A stretch of DNA of 64,000 bases from Reyranella sp. (GCF_004297265.1 NZ_SCUT01000003.1:186001-250000), one strand, 5' to 3'. Shown: positions 26,628-36,747, numbered from the stretch's first letter. Translations and numbers: made by a program. Notes: generated by a model not told the origin, from the sequence alone.

Positions 26628-27496
26628 TGCTGCTCGGTACGTTTACGCAGATGGATGGGGCCGAAACGCTCGCTCTGACGCAGCTCGATCTGACCGTCCT
26701 TGGCGAGCTGCAGGCCGGCCACGAAGGTCGCGGCGATCGCCGAGCGGCGGCGGGCCGGATCCGTGAGGCCGGCCGGCAGGAAAGCCTCGAGTGACTGCCA
26801 GTCGATGGCGATGCCCAGCATGCGCCCCAGCCGCTCCGCAGCCTCCTCGACCGAGAAGAACTCCATCGGCTTGATCTGGTAGGTGTCGGCATCCTTCGGC
26901 CGGACCTGCGAGCCGTAGGCGCTGAGAAGGTCGTAGAGCTTCACGTCCCAGACGGCGCGGCGCACGACGACGATGCCTTCGGGTTGACCGCGCGAGAAGA
27001 CGTCCCGGCCGAGCTGCGGCCGCGCCATCAGCCGCGCACCTGCCTCCTGCATCGCCTCGAGGCGGCGCAACTGCCACTGCAGCGCGTCCGCCATCTCCTG
27101 GCCCGACGGTTCCTCGCCGGCCGGCGGCTCCGGCAGCAGCAGCCGCGACTTCAGATAGGCGAGCCAGGCCGCCATCACGAGATAGTCCGCGGCCAGTTCC
27201 AGCCGCAGGCGGCGGGCCTGGTGGATGTGGGCCAGGTACTGGTCGACCAGCGCCACCATCGAGATCTTGCGCAGATCGACCTTCTGGTCCCGCGCCAGGC
27301 TCAGCAGCAGGTCGAGCGGGCCCTCGAAGCCTTCGAGATTGACGATCAGCTCACCCTCGCCCGGCGCGATGACGTCAGGTCCGGTCGCGGCGAAGGCGTC
27401 GGCAGCAGCGCCCGTGGCCGGAGTCGCCTCGGCCGGCGCGGCGTCGCCATCGGCGACCGGCGCCTCCTCGGGGGGCGGGCTTGCGGGTTCGTTCAT
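26624..27496 (-). CDS. scpA: Segregation and condensation protein A
   Basis: 290 residues. It is the kleisin of the SMC-ScpAB complex that organises the chromosome. The N-terminal block FEGPLDLLLSLARDQKVDL and LVMAAWLAYLKSRLLLP are the family signatures; the C-terminal winged helix (about 230-285) that contacts SMC is also present. A short Pro/Ala/Glu-rich leader of about 40 residues precedes the conserved part. It lies between nagZ (54 bp upstream) and scpB (4 bp overlap). Confidence 0.95.
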   Translation of the reverse strand: MNEPASPPPEEAPVADGDAAPAEATPATGAAADAFAATGPDVIAPGEGELIVNLEGFEGPLDLLLSLARDQKVDLRKISMVALVDQYLAHIHQARRLRLELAADYLVMAAWLAYLKSRLLLPEPPAGEEPSGQEMADALQWQLRRLEAMQEAGARLMARPQLGRDVFSRGQPEGIVVVRRAVWDVKLYDLLSAYGSQVRPKDADTYQIKPMEFFSVEEAAERLGRMLGIAIDWQSLEAFLPAGLTDPARRRSAIAATFVAGLQLAKDGQIELRQSERFGPIHLRKRTEQQ

Positions 27497-27550
27497 GCAG
27501 TTCCGGTTTAGTGAGCGGAAGCGCCTACCGCCACATGATTTGGCCCCGCC

Positions 27551-28582
27551 TTATCCCCACTCCGGCAGGAGTTCGGCAATCCGCCGGGCCGCCTCGGCGA
27601 GTCCCCGGGCGCCGGCGGGATCGCGATGGCGGGCGAGGAAACTGCGCCCGACCTGAAAACGTCGATGGGCACGCTCGGTCATCGGACCGGTACGGCCCGC
27701 GATCTCGACCATTTCCGCCATCCGGCCGTTGCAGTGGAGGGCGATGTCGCAGCCGGCGGCCAGCGCCCGCGCCGCCCGCTCGCCCAGCGACCCGCCCAGC
27801 GCCTGCATCGAGAGATCGTCCGACAGCAGCAGCCCGTCGAAGCCGATATGGGTCCGGATCACGTCCTGCACGGCACCTGCCGAAACCGTGATGCAGTCCG
27901 TCGGATCGATGGCGTCGAACAGGAGGTGGCCGGTCATCGCCCAGGGCAGGTCCGAGAGCAGCTTGAACGGCACGAAGTCGGTCCGTTCCAGCTCGTCGCG
28001 CGTGGCCGTGACCCTGGGCAATGCCTCATGGCTGTCCACCGTGGCGCGGCCGTGCCCGGGGATATGCTTGATGACCGGCATCACGCCCTCGGCCAGCAAC
28101 CCCTCGGCCGCCGCCCGGCCCAGCGCTGCCACCGGCTCGGGCCGGTCGGCGTAAGCGCGGTCGCCGATCACGGCGTGGGTCTCGGGAAATGCGATGTCGA
28201 GCACGGGCAGGCAGTCCACGTCGCAGCCAATCGACGCGACGTCCGCCGCGAGCAGCCGGGAATTGAGCCGGGTCGCCTCGAGCCCGGCGTCGGGATCGCG
28301 GGCATAGAGTTCGCCCAGCAGCCGGGCCGGCGGCGCCTTGCGCCAGTTCGGCGGACGCAGCCGGGCGACCCGGCCACCTTCCTGGTCGATCAGGACCGGC
28401 GCCTCGCCGCGCGCGACGCAGGATCGGAGATCGTCGACCAGCCGGCGCGTGCCCTCGATCGTGCCGACATTGCGGGCGAACAGGATGAAGCCCAGCGGAT
28501 CGGCGTCACGAAAGAAGGCGCGCTCCTCCGCCGACAGCTCGGTTCCGGCGCAGCCCAGGATCAGGGCGCGCGGCCGGCTCAT
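27551..28582 (-). CDS. nagZ: Beta-N-acetylhexosaminidase
   Basis: 343 residues, GH3 family. It removes N-acetylglucosamine from muropeptides in the cytoplasm during peptidoglycan recycling. The diagnostic motif KHIPGHGRATVDSHEALP carries the catalytic His/Asp dyad loop, and LLSDDLSMQALGG holds the nucleophile Asp. LIDQEGGRVARL near residue 65 is also standard. It sits between the SPOR-domain gene and scpA, the usual alphaproteobacterial order. Confidence 0.95.
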   Translation of the reverse strand: MSRPRALILGCAGTELSAEERAFFRDADPLGFILFARNVGTIEGTRRLVDDLRSCVARGEAPVLIDQEGGRVARLRPPNWRKAPPARLLGELYARDPDAGLEATRLNSRLLAADVASIGCDVDCLPVLDIAFPETHAVIGDRAYADRPEPVAALGRAAAEGLLAEGVMPVIKHIPGHGRATVDSHEALPRVTATRDELERTDFVPFKLLSDLPWAMTGHLLFDAIDPTDCITVSAGAVQDVIRTHIGFDGLLLSDDLSMQALGGSLGERAARALAAGCDIALHCNGRMAEMVEIAGRTGPMTERAHRRFQVGRSFLARHRDPAGARGLAEAARRIAELLPEWG

Positions 28583-28628
28583 CCGGGAATCCTCCCTAGA
28601 GCCTCTCCGGGTGAAGCAGAATCACGTC

Positions 28629-28747
28629 CCTCCCCATTCAAATGGGGAGGTGTCGGTGAAGCCGACGGAGGGGTCAGAGAATTGGCACGGACGCGCATGC
28701 CCCCATCGCCCCGTCTGACGGGGCACTTCCCCATCTGAATGGGGAAG
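28629..28747. repeat. Cluster of perfect short palindromes (mobile intergenic element)
   Basis: Three hairpins lie in the nagZ-SPOR gap. They are cctccccattcaaatggggagg (28629-28650, a perfect 10-bp stem), ccccgtctgacgggg (28710-28724), and cttccccatctgaatggggaag (28726-28747). The first and last are near copies of each other, bracketing the element like terminal repeats. Confidence 0.75.
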
Positions 28748-28791
28748 AGATTGATTCCGAATTCCGACGTTTCGATCCACATCGGAAGGCC

Positions 28792-29715
28792 CTAGCGGGC
28801 GGGCGGGACCGAGACGCAGTCGGCCTTGCGGGCCTTCAGCGAAGCACAGACGGAATGGGCCTGCTTCTCGTCGAGCGGGCCCGCCTGCACGCGATACCAT
28901 ACGCCGCGTTCTCCGAGATCGACGCGGACAGCCTGCATGCGCAGGTTCGCCAGCTGCTCGCCGTGCGCGCTCTGCAGCCGCGCCCAGGTCGATTTGGCGA
29001 CGTCCTCGTTCTTCACCGAAGCGACCTGGATGCGCCAGCCGCCGGTCGGACCGGACATGTTCTCGATCAGGCTGGCGATACTGGGCCCGCTCTCGGTCGT
29101 GGTCGGCGTGTTGGTCGCCGGCTGCATGTTGGGCGGATTGGCCGGAACCTTTGGTTCACTGACGGCCGGCGCCGGCGTCGGGCCGCCGGTTGTCGACGCC
29201 GTTTGCAGCGGCGTCGGCGTCTTGGCGACTTCGGCTTCCTTGGGCAGCGAGGCCGGCAGCGGCAAGCCGTTGGCCGGCAGCTTCGGCGTCACCGCGACCG
29301 GCAGCAGCTTCTCGGGCTGGGCGGGGACGGCGCCGGGAGCGATGCGGTTGAAGACTTCCTTGTCCTGGTTGGGCACCACCAGGCCGCCGGCATTCTCGGG
29401 CTTGATCCGGGCCGGGGTGGTCGGCGCCTGCACGACCAGGGGCTCCAGTCCCTTGCCGCCCGCCTTGACGTCTTGGTTGTGCGCCCACCAGACCACCGAA
29501 CCGAAACTTGCGATGGCGGCGACAGAGACCATCACCGTGAGGATCTGGCCACGACGTCTGTTGACCCGCATGAGCAGCGAGTCCCGCGGCGGCGGCGGAA
29601 TTGAATCGGGTTCATGCGCGACGGGCCGAGGCGGAGGATCGAGCCGCACAGCTACCGACTCGTTGGGCCGGTAGATCGTTGGTCCGTCGCCGGAGGGGGA
29701 CCGGCGAACATGCAT
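28792..29715 (-). CDS. SPOR-domain inner-membrane protein
   Basis: 307 residues. A cytoplasmic N terminus of about 50 residues leads to one transmembrane helix (ILTVMVSVAAIASFGSVVWW). A long Pro/Thr/Ala-rich periplasmic linker follows, then a C-terminal SPOR domain (GGWRIQVASVKNEDVAKSTW ... GVWYRVQAGPLDEKQAHSVC). SPOR domains bind denuded peptidoglycan at the division site. Position between argS (3 bp gap) and nagZ is conserved in alphaproteobacteria, where the gene is thought to serve cell division. Confidence 0.9.
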   Translation of the reverse strand: MHVRRSPSGDGPTIYRPNESVAVRLDPPPRPVAHEPDSIPPPPRDSLLMRVNRRRGQILTVMVSVAAIASFGSVVWWAHNQDVKAGGKGLEPLVVQAPTTPARIKPENAGGLVVPNQDKEVFNRIAPGAVPAQPEKLLPVAVTPKLPANGLPLPASLPKEAEVAKTPTPLQTASTTGGPTPAPAVSEPKVPANPPNMQPATNTPTTTESGPSIASLIENMSGPTGGWRIQVASVKNEDVAKSTWARLQSAHGEQLANLRMQAVRVDLGERGVWYRVQAGPLDEKQAHSVCASLKARKADCVSVPPAR

Positions 29716-29718
29716 TTC

Positions 29719-31461
29719 TTATCTCATTTCCTCGACGGGTGTTACGCCGAAGACCTTTAAACCTGATCCTATCACAAATCCGATTCCCTGTACCAACGCC
29801 AGTCGCGCCCGCGTGAGATCGGAATCGCCTTCGATCACGAAACGCAGGCCCGGCTCCTCCCGTCCCCGATTCCAGTGCGAGTGGAAGGCGGCCGCCAGGT
29901 CGTACAGATAGAAGCCGATGCGATGGGGCTCGTGCGCCACCGCCGCCGCTTCGACCTGGCGAGGCCACTGGGCGATCATGCGGATCAGCGCGAGCTCGCC
30001 CGCGTCGGAGAGGCGGTCGAGCGGCGCGCCGGCGAGACCCTCGACCGCAATGCCCGCGGCCGTGGCCTGGCGCATCACGGAGCGCGTCCGCGCATGTCCA
30101 TACTGGACATACCAGACGGGGTTGTCGCGTGACTGTTCGGTGGCCTTCACGAGGTCGAAGTCGAACGGCGCGTCGTTCTTGCGCGTGAGCATGGTGAAGC
30201 GCACGACATCGGGCCCGACCTCGTCGAGGAGATCGCGCAGGGTCACGAATGTGCCGGCGCGCTTGGACATGCGGACCAGCTCGCCGTTGCGCATGACGCG
30301 CACAAGCTGGCAGAGCTTCACGTCGAGCTCGCCCTGCTTGCCGGTGATGGCGCTCACCGCCGCCTTCATGCGCTTGACGTAGCCGCCATGGTCGGCGCCC
30401 CACACGTCGATCATGTCGGCGAAGCCGCGCCGGTACTTGTCGTGATGATAGGCGATGTCGTTGGCGAAGTAGGTCCAGCTGCCGTCCGACTTCTTGAGCG
30501 GCCGGTCGACCTCGTCGCCGAACTTTGTGGCCCGGAACAAAGTCTGCTCGCGGTCTTCCCAGTCGTCCGGAAGCTGACCCTTCGGCGGCTCGAGCCGGCC
30601 CTGGTAGATGAGGCCCTGCTTCGTCAGCTCCTCGAAGGCGCGGTCGACGGCCCCGCTCTCGACAAGGGCGCGCTCCGACGAGAAGACGTCGATACGGACG
30701 CCGAGCGTCTCGAGGTCGGCCTTGATCTCGGCCATCAGCGTGGCGATGGCGAAGGCCCGCATCTCGGGCAGCCAGTCGGCCTCCGGTTTGCCGATCCAGC
30801 GCGCGCCGTCGCGCCGGGCGATCGCGGCGCCGACGTCCTTCAGATACTCGCCGGGATAGAGTCCCTCGGGGATCGAGTCGATCGTCTCGCCGAGTGCCTC
30901 GCGGTAGCGCAGGTAGGTCGACTGGCCGAGCTTGTCGACCTGAGCGCCCGCGTCGTTGATGTAATATTCCTTGGTGACGTCGTAACCCGCCTTGTGCAGC
31001 AGGTTGGCCAGCGCGTCACCCACGACGGCGCCGCGCGCATGCGCGACGTGCAGCGGGCCCGTCGGGTTGGCCGAGACATACTCGACGTTCACCTTCTCGG
31101 CCTTACCCATCGTCGAATCGCCATAAGCGACCCCGGCCTTCAGGCAGTCGCCGAGGCGCGCACGCCAGAAGCCGTCGGCGATCTTGAGATTGAGGAAGCC
31201 CGGCCCCGCCACCGCGCCGTCGACCACGTCGGGATTGGCCTTGAGGCGGGCGAGCAGCGGCTCGGCGATGTCGCGCGGCTTCTTGCCCGCCGCCTTGGAC
31301 AGGACCATCGCCGCATTGGTCGCGATGTCGCCATGCGCCGGATCGCGCGGCGGCTCGGCGGTGATGGCGGAAAAATCGAGCTTTTCGGGCAGTTCGCCCG
31401 CGGCCTGCATCGACTGGAGCGAAGCGACGATCTCGCCGATGAAATGACGGTAGGGATTCAT
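29719..31461 (-). CDS. argS: Arginyl-tRNA synthetase
   Basis: 580 residues, the normal length. Class I synthetase that charges tRNA-Arg. The HIGH-type motif is in [17 protein letters not shown], and the KMSKS-like motif is [17 protein letters not shown]. The N-terminal Add1 tRNA-recognition domain (about 1-100) and the C-terminal DALR anticodon-binding domain (about 460-580) are complete. It is flanked by dgt upstream and the SPOR gene downstream in one direction. Confidence 0.98.
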   Translation of the reverse strand: MNPYRHFIGEIVASLQSMQAAGELPEKLDFSAITAEPPRDPAHGDIATNAAMVLSKAAGKKPRDIAEPLLARLKANPDVVDGAVAGPGFLNLKIADGFWRARLGDCLKAGVAYGDSTMGKAEKVNVEYVSANPTGPLHVAHARGAVVGDALANLLHKAGYDVTKEYYINDAGAQVDKLGQSTYLRYREALGETIDSIPEGLYPGEYLKDVGAAIARRDGARWIGKPEADWLPEMRAFAIATLMAEIKADLETLGVRIDVFSSERALVESGAVDRAFEELTKQGLIYQGRLEPPKGQLPDDWEDREQTLFRATKFGDEVDRPLKKSDGSWTYFANDIAYHHDKYRRGFADMIDVWGADHGGYVKRMKAAVSAITGKQGELDVKLCQLVRVMRNGELVRMSKRAGTFVTLRDLLDEVGPDVVRFTMLTRKNDAPFDFDLVKATEQSRDNPVWYVQYGHARTRSVMRQATAAGIAVEGLAGAPLDRLSDAGELALIRMIAQWPRQVEAAAVAHEPHRIGFYLYDLAAAFHSHWNRGREEPGLRFVIEGDSDLTRARLALVQGIGFVIGSGLKVFGVTPVEEMR

Positions 31462-31517
31462 GGGGCGGGTATTGCCGAATCCGCGCCCTTTGTCATCCGG
31501 GCGCGCCTGGAGCCGGC

Positions 31518-32705
31518 TCAGGAATAGAGGTCGAACAGCCGCCTGTGCTCGTCAAGGGCGAAGCGGTCGGTCATGCCGGCGATATAGTCCGCCACGACGC
31601 GGGCGCGGGCGTGGGTTCCGGCCTGCTCGGCCTTCTCGCGCCACGGCGAGGGCAGGCAGTTGGGCTCGGCGAACAGCAGGTCGAACAGGTCGACCACGAC
31701 CCGGCGGGCCTTGGAATGCGAGCGGTTGAGCTTCCAGTGCTCGTACATGCGCGTGTAGAGGAAGCGCTTCACGGTCCTCTCGGTCTCGGCCATCCTTTCC
31801 GAAAAGGCCACAACAGGCCGTCCCAGGGTGCGGATGTCGGCCACCGATTTCGGCGCGGCTTCCGTGAGCCGGCGCCGTGACTCGGCCACCACGTCCTCGA
31901 CCATGGCGTTGATCACACGCCGTACCGCCTCGTGGATCAGGCGGGTCTGGTCGATGCCGGGATACGTGTCGCTCACCAGCGAGAACATCTCGCCGACCAG
32001 CGGCAGGTCGAGCAGGTCCCCGACCTCGAACAGTCCGGCGCGCAAGCCGTCGTCGATGTCGTGGTTGTTGTAGGCGATGTCGTCGCTGAGCGCCGCGACC
32101 TGCGCCTCCGGCCCGGCATGGCCGTCGAGCTCGAGATCGTGGTCCTGGCAGTATTCGACGATGGCCGCCGGCAGATCCGCCAGCGCCCGCCCGGGCTTCA
32201 GCAGCGGGCCGTTATGCTTCACCGCGCCCTCGAGGGCCTCCCAGGTGAGATTCAGGCCGTTGAACTCGGCATAGCGGTCCTCGAGCTTGGTGAGGATACG
32301 CAGGGTCTGGGCGTTGTGGTCGAAGCCGGCATAGGGCGCCATGACGCCGTGCAGCGCCTCCTCGCCGGCATGGCCGAACGGCGTATGGCCGAGATCGTGT
32401 GCGAGCGCCACGGCCTCGCCGAGATCCTCGTCGAGGCGCAGCACGCGGCAGATCGTGCGCGTGATCTGGGCGACTTCCAGCGAATGGGTGAGGCGCGTGC
32501 GGTAGTGATCGCCTTCATGGAACACGAAGACCTGCGTCTTGTGCTTCAGCCGCCGGAAGGCCGTCGAATGGATGATGCGGTCACGGTCGCGCTGGAACGG
32601 GCTGCGGCTCGGCGACTCGGCCTCGCGATGATAGCGCCCCTTGCTCTGCCACGGCAGAGTCGCATAAGGCGCCAGCGCCTCGTGTCGCCACATCTCCTCG
32701 GCCAA
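31518..32705 (-). CDS. dgt: Deoxyguanosinetriphosphate triphosphohydrolase-like protein
   Basis: 395 residues. HD-domain enzyme that cleaves dNTPs to deoxynucleosides plus triphosphate. The metal-binding residues lie in [13 protein letters not shown] and [23 protein letters not shown] at 32705 is taken as start because aggagg precedes it at good spacing; an ATG four codons in is too close to its own purine tract. It lies upstream of argS in the usual alphaproteobacterial arrangement. Confidence 0.94.
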   Translation of the reverse strand: MAEEMWRHEALAPYATLPWQSKGRYHREAESPSRSPFQRDRDRIIHSTAFRRLKHKTQVFVFHEGDHYRTRLTHSLEVAQITRTICRVLRLDEDLGEAVALAHDLGHTPFGHAGEEALHGVMAPYAGFDHNAQTLRILTKLEDRYAEFNGLNLTWEALEGAVKHNGPLLKPGRALADLPAAIVEYCQDHDLELDGHAGPEAQVAALSDDIAYNNHDIDDGLRAGLFEVGDLLDLPLVGEMFSLVSDTYPGIDQTRLIHEAVRRVINAMVEDVVAESRRRLTEAAPKSVADIRTLGRPVVAFSERMAETERTVKRFLYTRMYEHWKLNRSHSKARRVVVDLFDLLFAEPNCLPSPWREKAEQAGTHARARVVADYIAGMTDRFALDEHRRLFDLYS

Positions 32706-32755
32706 ACGCGGTCCTCCTGCAGGGCCCGCGTTCTACGCCGTCCCGGGCGGTATGG

Positions 32756-33187
32756 CTACTTGACCAGCGTTACGGGCACCTTGGAGTGCGCGATCACGTC
32801 CTGCGCAACCGAGCCCAGCAGGACGCCGGTGAGACCGGTATGGCCGCGGGTGCCCATGACCACCAGGCCCGCGCCCAGCTTCCGGACGAAATCGGCGACG
32901 ATCTCGCCCTGGCGGCCGACGCCGACATGCTTCCTGGCCGCCACCGAGGCCTTCTGGGCCAGCGCCACCGCCGAGGCCAGGGCCTTCTCGCCCTCTTCCC
33001 GGTGATAGGAATCGATCTGTTCACGCGACACGAAGGTCGACACGGCGCCGCCGACGCTCGGCTGCACGTTCAGCAGATGCAGCTCGGCCGCGCAGCCGGT
33101 CGCGACCATGTCGAGCGCGTGCTGGACCGCGCGATCGGAGGTCTCCGAACCGTCGACGGCGACGAGGATGGCATTGATCTTGTGCAT
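32756..33187 (-). CDS. Universal stress protein, UspA family
   Basis: 143 residues, single Usp domain. The ATP-binding motif is intact as VVMGTRGHTGLTGVLLGSVAQDVI (G-2x-G-9x-G-S/T type), and the N terminus is INAILVAVDGSETSDRAVQHA. The start at 33187 is five bases after the TerC-type gene's stop, with ggggaa before it, so the two are co-transcribed. A role in stress resistance is known for the family; the specific trigger is not visible. Confidence 0.93.
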   Translation of the reverse strand: MHKINAILVAVDGSETSDRAVQHALDMVATGCAAELHLLNVQPSVGGAVSTFVSREQIDSYHREEGEKALASAVALAQKASVAARKHVGVGRQGEIVADFVRKLGAGLVVMGTRGHTGLTGVLLGSVAQDVIAHSKVPVTLVK

Positions 33188-33192
33188 TTCCC

Positions 33193-33921
33193 CTACTCCT
33201 TGCCCTTGTCGGCCGCGAGATCCACCGGATCGTGCTCCTGGTGCTTCTTCTTGGCCCGCTGCTGGAGGAAGTAGCCGACCGCGACGACCAGCACCGCGCA
33301 GCCGACCTCGAGGATCGTCTTGGCGTGCGGCGTGAGGGCGTTGAGCTTGGCGGCATAGCCCGGGTCGGTGGCCAGCACCTCGCCCGCGATCCAGCCCAGC
33401 AGCGCACCGCCGGCAATGACGATGACCGGGAAGCGGTTGAGCAGCGCCATTATCAGCGTGGCGCCGAATACGATCAGCGGAATGGAGATGATGAGGCCCA
33501 GCACCATCAGCGTCGTGTCGCCCTTGGCGGCGGCGGCGATGGCGATCGCGTTGTCGAGGCTCATCACGGCGTCGGCAATGATGATGGTGCGGATGGCCGA
33601 CATCAGCGAGCTGGCCGCCTTGACGCCGTCCTCGCCCTCTTCCTCTCCCTGCACCAGCTTGACGCCGATCCACAACAACAGGAGGCCGCCGCAGAGTTTC
33701 AGGAACGGGATCGACAACAGGTAGTCGACGATCAGGACGAACAGAATTCGCAGGAGGATGGCGCCGCCACTGCCGATGATGATGGCGGGCCGCTGGTGCT
33801 TCTTTTCCAGGTTCCGGCATGCCAGCGCGATGACGAGGGCGTTGTCGCCCGACAGGATGATGTTCACCAGAATGATCTGGGTCAGACCGCTCCAGAAAGC
33901 GGGCGTCAGCTCAAATCCCAT
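33193..33921 (-). CDS. TerC family membrane protein (YjbE type)
   Basis: 242 residues with about seven transmembrane helices. The conserved acidic membrane motifs ILSGDNALVIALA and VMSLDNAIAIAAAA define the TerC/YjbE group, whose members are implicated in manganese or other metal export. The start at 33921 (MGFELTPAFW) is selected over a longer frame whose extension is charged and unlike the family. It is divergent from gpt and upstream of the usp gene. I looked for a yybP-ykoY-type manganese riboswitch in the 138 bp upstream and could not support one. Confidence 0.9.
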   Translation of the reverse strand: MGFELTPAFWSGLTQIILVNIILSGDNALVIALACRNLEKKHQRPAIIIGSGGAILLRILFVLIVDYLLSIPFLKLCGGLLLLWIGVKLVQGEEEGEDGVKAASSLMSAIRTIIIADAVMSLDNAIAIAAAAKGDTTLMVLGLIISIPLIVFGATLIMALLNRFPVIVIAGGALLGWIAGEVLATDPGYAAKLNALTPHAKTILEVGCAVLVVAVGYFLQQRAKKKHQEHDPVDLAADKGKE

Positions 33922-34059
33922 TGTGCAACGGTCCCCGTACCATTTTCCCAGCGTGCCCTGTTTTCGGGCAGCACGCGCTTCTATGCTCCGGCCGAAGGTG
34001 TTAGTGCAGCCCTCCCGTAGGGGCAAGCCAAACCGGACAGGATCCAGGGACGAAATCGC

Positions 34060-34563
34060 ATGGCGGGAAGCGCTGGCTACAACAGGATGTTCCCCGTCTC
34101 ATGGACGGAATTGCATCGCGACGCCCGGGCGCTCGCCTGGCGGCTGGCCGACCTCGGGCCATTCAAGGGCCTGGTCGCGATCACCCGCGGCGGACTGGTC
34201 CCGGCGGCCATCGTGGCGCGCGAGCTGAATCTCCGGCTGATCGACACCGTCTGCTGCTCGACCTACGACCGCATGGAGCGCGGCGCCAAGGTGGAACTGC
34301 TGAAGGGCACCTCCGCCGAGCAGGACAAGGGCAAGGGCTGGCTGATCATCGACGACCTGGTTGACACAGGCGTCACTGCCCGCGCCGTCCGTGCGATGCT
34401 GCCGGAGGCCCATTTCGCCACGGTGTATGCAAAGCCCGCCGGCCGGCCGGTGGTCGACAGCTACGTCACCGAAGTCAGCCAGGATACCTGGATCCTTTTC
34501 CCCTGGGACCAGGAGGCCGTCATGGCCAAGACCATCGTCGAACTGAAGGGCGACGCCAAGTGA
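34060..34563 (+). CDS. gpt: Xanthine-guanine phosphoribosyltransferase
   Basis: 167 residues. It salvages xanthine and guanine to nucleotides with PRPP. The PRPP-binding signature is [15 protein letters not shown], and the early loop [18 protein letters not shown] is the pyrophosphate loop. The C-terminal WILFPWDQE is typical of Gpt. ATG at 34060 follows an aggga site; an ATG nine codons in is an alternative. With allantoin genes at 48.8-51 kb it points to active purine use, though not in one operon. Confidence 0.94.
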   Translation: MAGSAGYNRMFPVSWTELHRDARALAWRLADLGPFKGLVAITRGGLVPAAIVARELNLRLIDTVCCSTYDRMERGAKVELLKGTSAEQDKGKGWLIIDDLVDTGVTARAVRAMLPEAHFATVYAKPAGRPVVDSYVTEVSQDTWILFPWDQEAVMAKTIVELKGDAK

Positions 34564-34593
34564 CGATGGCGCACCCCGCCTGCACCACCACCG

Positions 34594-34666
34594 TTGTCAT
34601 CCCGAGCGCAGCGAGGGACCTTTCCGGCCGCCAACCAGAGGTCTCTCGCTGCGCTCGGGATGACAA
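34594..34666. repeat. Near-perfect inverted repeat after gpt, likely terminator-like element
   Basis: The arms ttgtcatcccgagcgcagcg(aggga) at 34594-34618 and (tctct)cgctgcgctcgggatgacaa at 34642-34666 are complementary over 24 of 25 positions, with a 23-nt loop. The same element type recurs at 59053-59142. Confidence 0.85.
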
Positions 34667-34723
34667 TGTGCGGGGCGTTGTAGTGTGCGCCATTCAAGCG
34701 CCTGCGCTTACAGGAGCCAACCC

Positions 34724-35737
34724 ATGAAATGCTACGTCATCCCCGCCCCCAAAGGCATCGAGTCGCTCACTCTGGTCGAGCGGCCGGAACCGACACCCGG
34801 GCCTCGGCAGGTTCTCGTGCGGGTCAAGGCAACGTCTCTCAACTACCGTGACCTGCTCACCATCGAGGCGCAGTATGCACGGTCGGCCCCCAAGCCGGAC
34901 CTGATCCCGCTGTCGGACGGTGCGGGCGAGGTGGTCGCGGTCGGTCCCGGGGTCAGCCGCGTGAAGGTCGGCGACCGTGTCGCGGGCTGCTTCATGCAGC
35001 GCTGGTTCGGCGGCGCCATCAGCGAGAGCGCGATGCCCTCCGCCATGGGCGGCGCGATCGACGGCATGCTGACCGAACTCGCGGTGCTGGAAGAAGAAGG
35101 CGTCGTGAAGCTGCCGGCGCATCTCAGCTACGAGGAGGGCGCCACCCTCCCCTGTGCCGCCGTCACGGCCTGGAACGCTCTGGTCGAGATCGGCCACCTC
35201 AAGGCCGGCGACACCGTGCAGATCCAGGGCACGGGCGGTGTCTCCATCTTCGCGCTGCAGTTCGCGAAGATGTTCGGCGCGCGCGTCATCGGCACCTCGA
35301 GCTCCGCCGCCAAGGCCGAGCGCCTGAAGCAGATGGGAGCCGAGGCGGTGATCGACTACAAGGCGACACCGGACTGGGACCAGGAAGCGCTGAAGCTCAC
35401 CAATGGCCGCGGTGCGGACATCACGGTCGAGGTCGGCGGCGCCGGCACCCTCCCGCGCTCCTTCATGGCGACGCGGCTCGGCGGCTCGATCGCCGTGATC
35501 GGCCTCCTGTCGGGCATGGCGACGCTCGATCCGATGCCGATCCTGCGCCGCAACCTCAAGGTCCAGGGCCTCTACGTCGGCAGCACGCAGATGTTCGAGG
35601 CGATGAACCGTGCCATCGAGGCGAACGGCCTGAAGCCCGTCATCGACAAGGTGTTCCCGTTCGCCGAAGCCCCGGCCGCCTACCGGCACCTCAAGAGCCA
35701 GAAGCATTTCGGCAAGATCGTCATTTCACACGCCTAG
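34724..35737 (+). CDS. MDR-superfamily alcohol dehydrogenase / quinone oxidoreductase-like protein
   Basis: 337 residues. Medium-chain dehydrogenase/reductase with a GroES-like N-terminal half and a Rossmann half, in which QGTGGVSIFALQFAKMFGA is the NAD(P)-binding loop. The zinc-ligand cysteines of true alcohol dehydrogenases are not evident, so a zinc-independent NADPH:quinone reductase-type enzyme is likely. The start at 34724 has a good caggagcc site. It is the first of four same-strand genes (to 39707) with short gaps. Confidence 0.88.
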   Translation: MKCYVIPAPKGIESLTLVERPEPTPGPRQVLVRVKATSLNYRDLLTIEAQYARSAPKPDLIPLSDGAGEVVAVGPGVSRVKVGDRVAGCFMQRWFGGAISESAMPSAMGGAIDGMLTELAVLEEEGVVKLPAHLSYEEGATLPCAAVTAWNALVEIGHLKAGDTVQIQGTGGVSIFALQFAKMFGARVIGTSSSAAKAERLKQMGAEAVIDYKATPDWDQEALKLTNGRGADITVEVGGAGTLPRSFMATRLGGSIAVIGLLSGMATLDPMPILRRNLKVQGLYVGSTQMFEAMNRAIEANGLKPVIDKVFPFAEAPAAYRHLKSQKHFGKIVISHA

Positions 35738-35752
35738 GAAGCAAATCTCATC

Positions 35753-36739
35753 ATGATCAAGCGCCGTCTGTTCAGCGCCGGCCTGCTGGCCGCGCCCTTC
35801 GTGAAAACCGCTTTCGCCCAGAACGCACAATCGGCCTGGCAACCGTCCGGCCCCATCAAGATGGTCGTGGCGTATCCGGCCGGCGGCCCCACCGACGTCA
35901 TCGCGCGCATCGTGGCCGCCGACATTTCCGGCCCCCTCGGCCAGCAGGTCGTGGTCGAGAACATTTCGGGCGGCGCCGGCGCCATCGGTACGCGCGCCGT
36001 CGCCAAAGCGAAGCCGGACGGACAGACGATCACCTTCGGCAACAACCAGACACACGGCAACAACATGTTCATGCTGAAGGAGCCGGGCTACGACGCGGTG
36101 AAGGACTTCGCACCGCTGGCCGGCGCCGGCGCCTTCGAGCATGTCTTCGTCGTGCGCAAGGACCTGCCGGTGAAGAACATCCAGGAGCTGATCGCGCTCG
36201 CCAAGTCCAAGCCCGGTGAGCTGAACTACGGCTCCACCGGCATCGGCTCGGGCTCCCATCTGTCGACCGAACTGTTCATGGCGCGCACCGGCACCAAGAT
36301 GACCCAGGTGCCCTATCGCGGTGCGCCGCCGCTGGTACAGGACCTCGTCGGCGGCCGCATCGACATCTCGAACTCGACGCTGCCCAGCGTGCTGGCCCAG
36401 ATCAAGGCGGGCACGATCCGCGCCATCGCGATCGGCAGCGCCAAGCGCAATCCGCATCTCCCCGACGTCCCGACGCTCGAGGAGCAGGGCGTCACCGGCG
36501 CCAACGCCTCCTCGTGGGCCGCCTTCTTCGCGCCGGCGGGCACTCCGCAACCGGCGCTCGACCGTCTGTCGGCTGAGATCATGAAGAGCCTGAAGAAGCC
36601 CGAGGTCGTCGAGAAGATCGACAAGCTGGGCTTCACCGTCGAGCCGCGCGATCCCGCGCAGTTCAAGCCTTACCAGGAGCAGGAGATCGCGACCTGGGTG
36701 AAGATCGCCAAGGATGCCGGGATCGAGCCGGGAGAATAG
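35753..36739 (+). CDS. Bug-family tripartite tricarboxylate transporter receptor
   Basis: 328 residues. A signal peptide ending FVKTAFAQ directs it to the periplasm. The mature chain shows the Bug/TctC hallmarks: IKMVVAYPAGGPTDVIARI, ENISGGAGAIGTRAVAKAKPDG, and YGSTGIGSGSHLSTELF. Such receptors bind small carboxylates. No TctA/TctB membrane genes are in the window, so it is an orphan receptor, as is common in Bug-rich genomes. It lies 15 bp after the MDR gene and 8 bp before the aldolase-SDR gene, suggesting that its ligand feeds those enzymes. Confidence 0.93.
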   Translation: MIKRRLFSAGLLAAPFVKTAFAQNAQSAWQPSGPIKMVVAYPAGGPTDVIARIVAADISGPLGQQVVVENISGGAGAIGTRAVAKAKPDGQTITFGNNQTHGNNMFMLKEPGYDAVKDFAPLAGAGAFEHVFVVRKDLPVKNIQELIALAKSKPGELNYGSTGIGSGSHLSTELFMARTGTKMTQVPYRGAPPLVQDLVGGRIDISNSTLPSVLAQIKAGTIRAIAIGSAKRNPHLPDVPTLEEQGVTGANASSWAAFFAPAGTPQPALDRLSAEIMKSLKKPEVVEKIDKLGFTVEPRDPAQFKPYQEQEIATWVKIAKDAGIEPGE

Positions 36740-36747
36740 GCAGCGCC

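Noticed and set aside
33188..33820. Upstream extension of the UspA gene (354-residue frame)
   Set aside because: It overlaps the TerC-type coding sequence in another frame and has the Arg/His-rich look of a shadow frame.
33922..34059. Manganese riboswitch (yybP-ykoY) ahead of the TerC-type gene
   Set aside because: The conserved loops of that riboswitch could not be recognised in these 138 bases.
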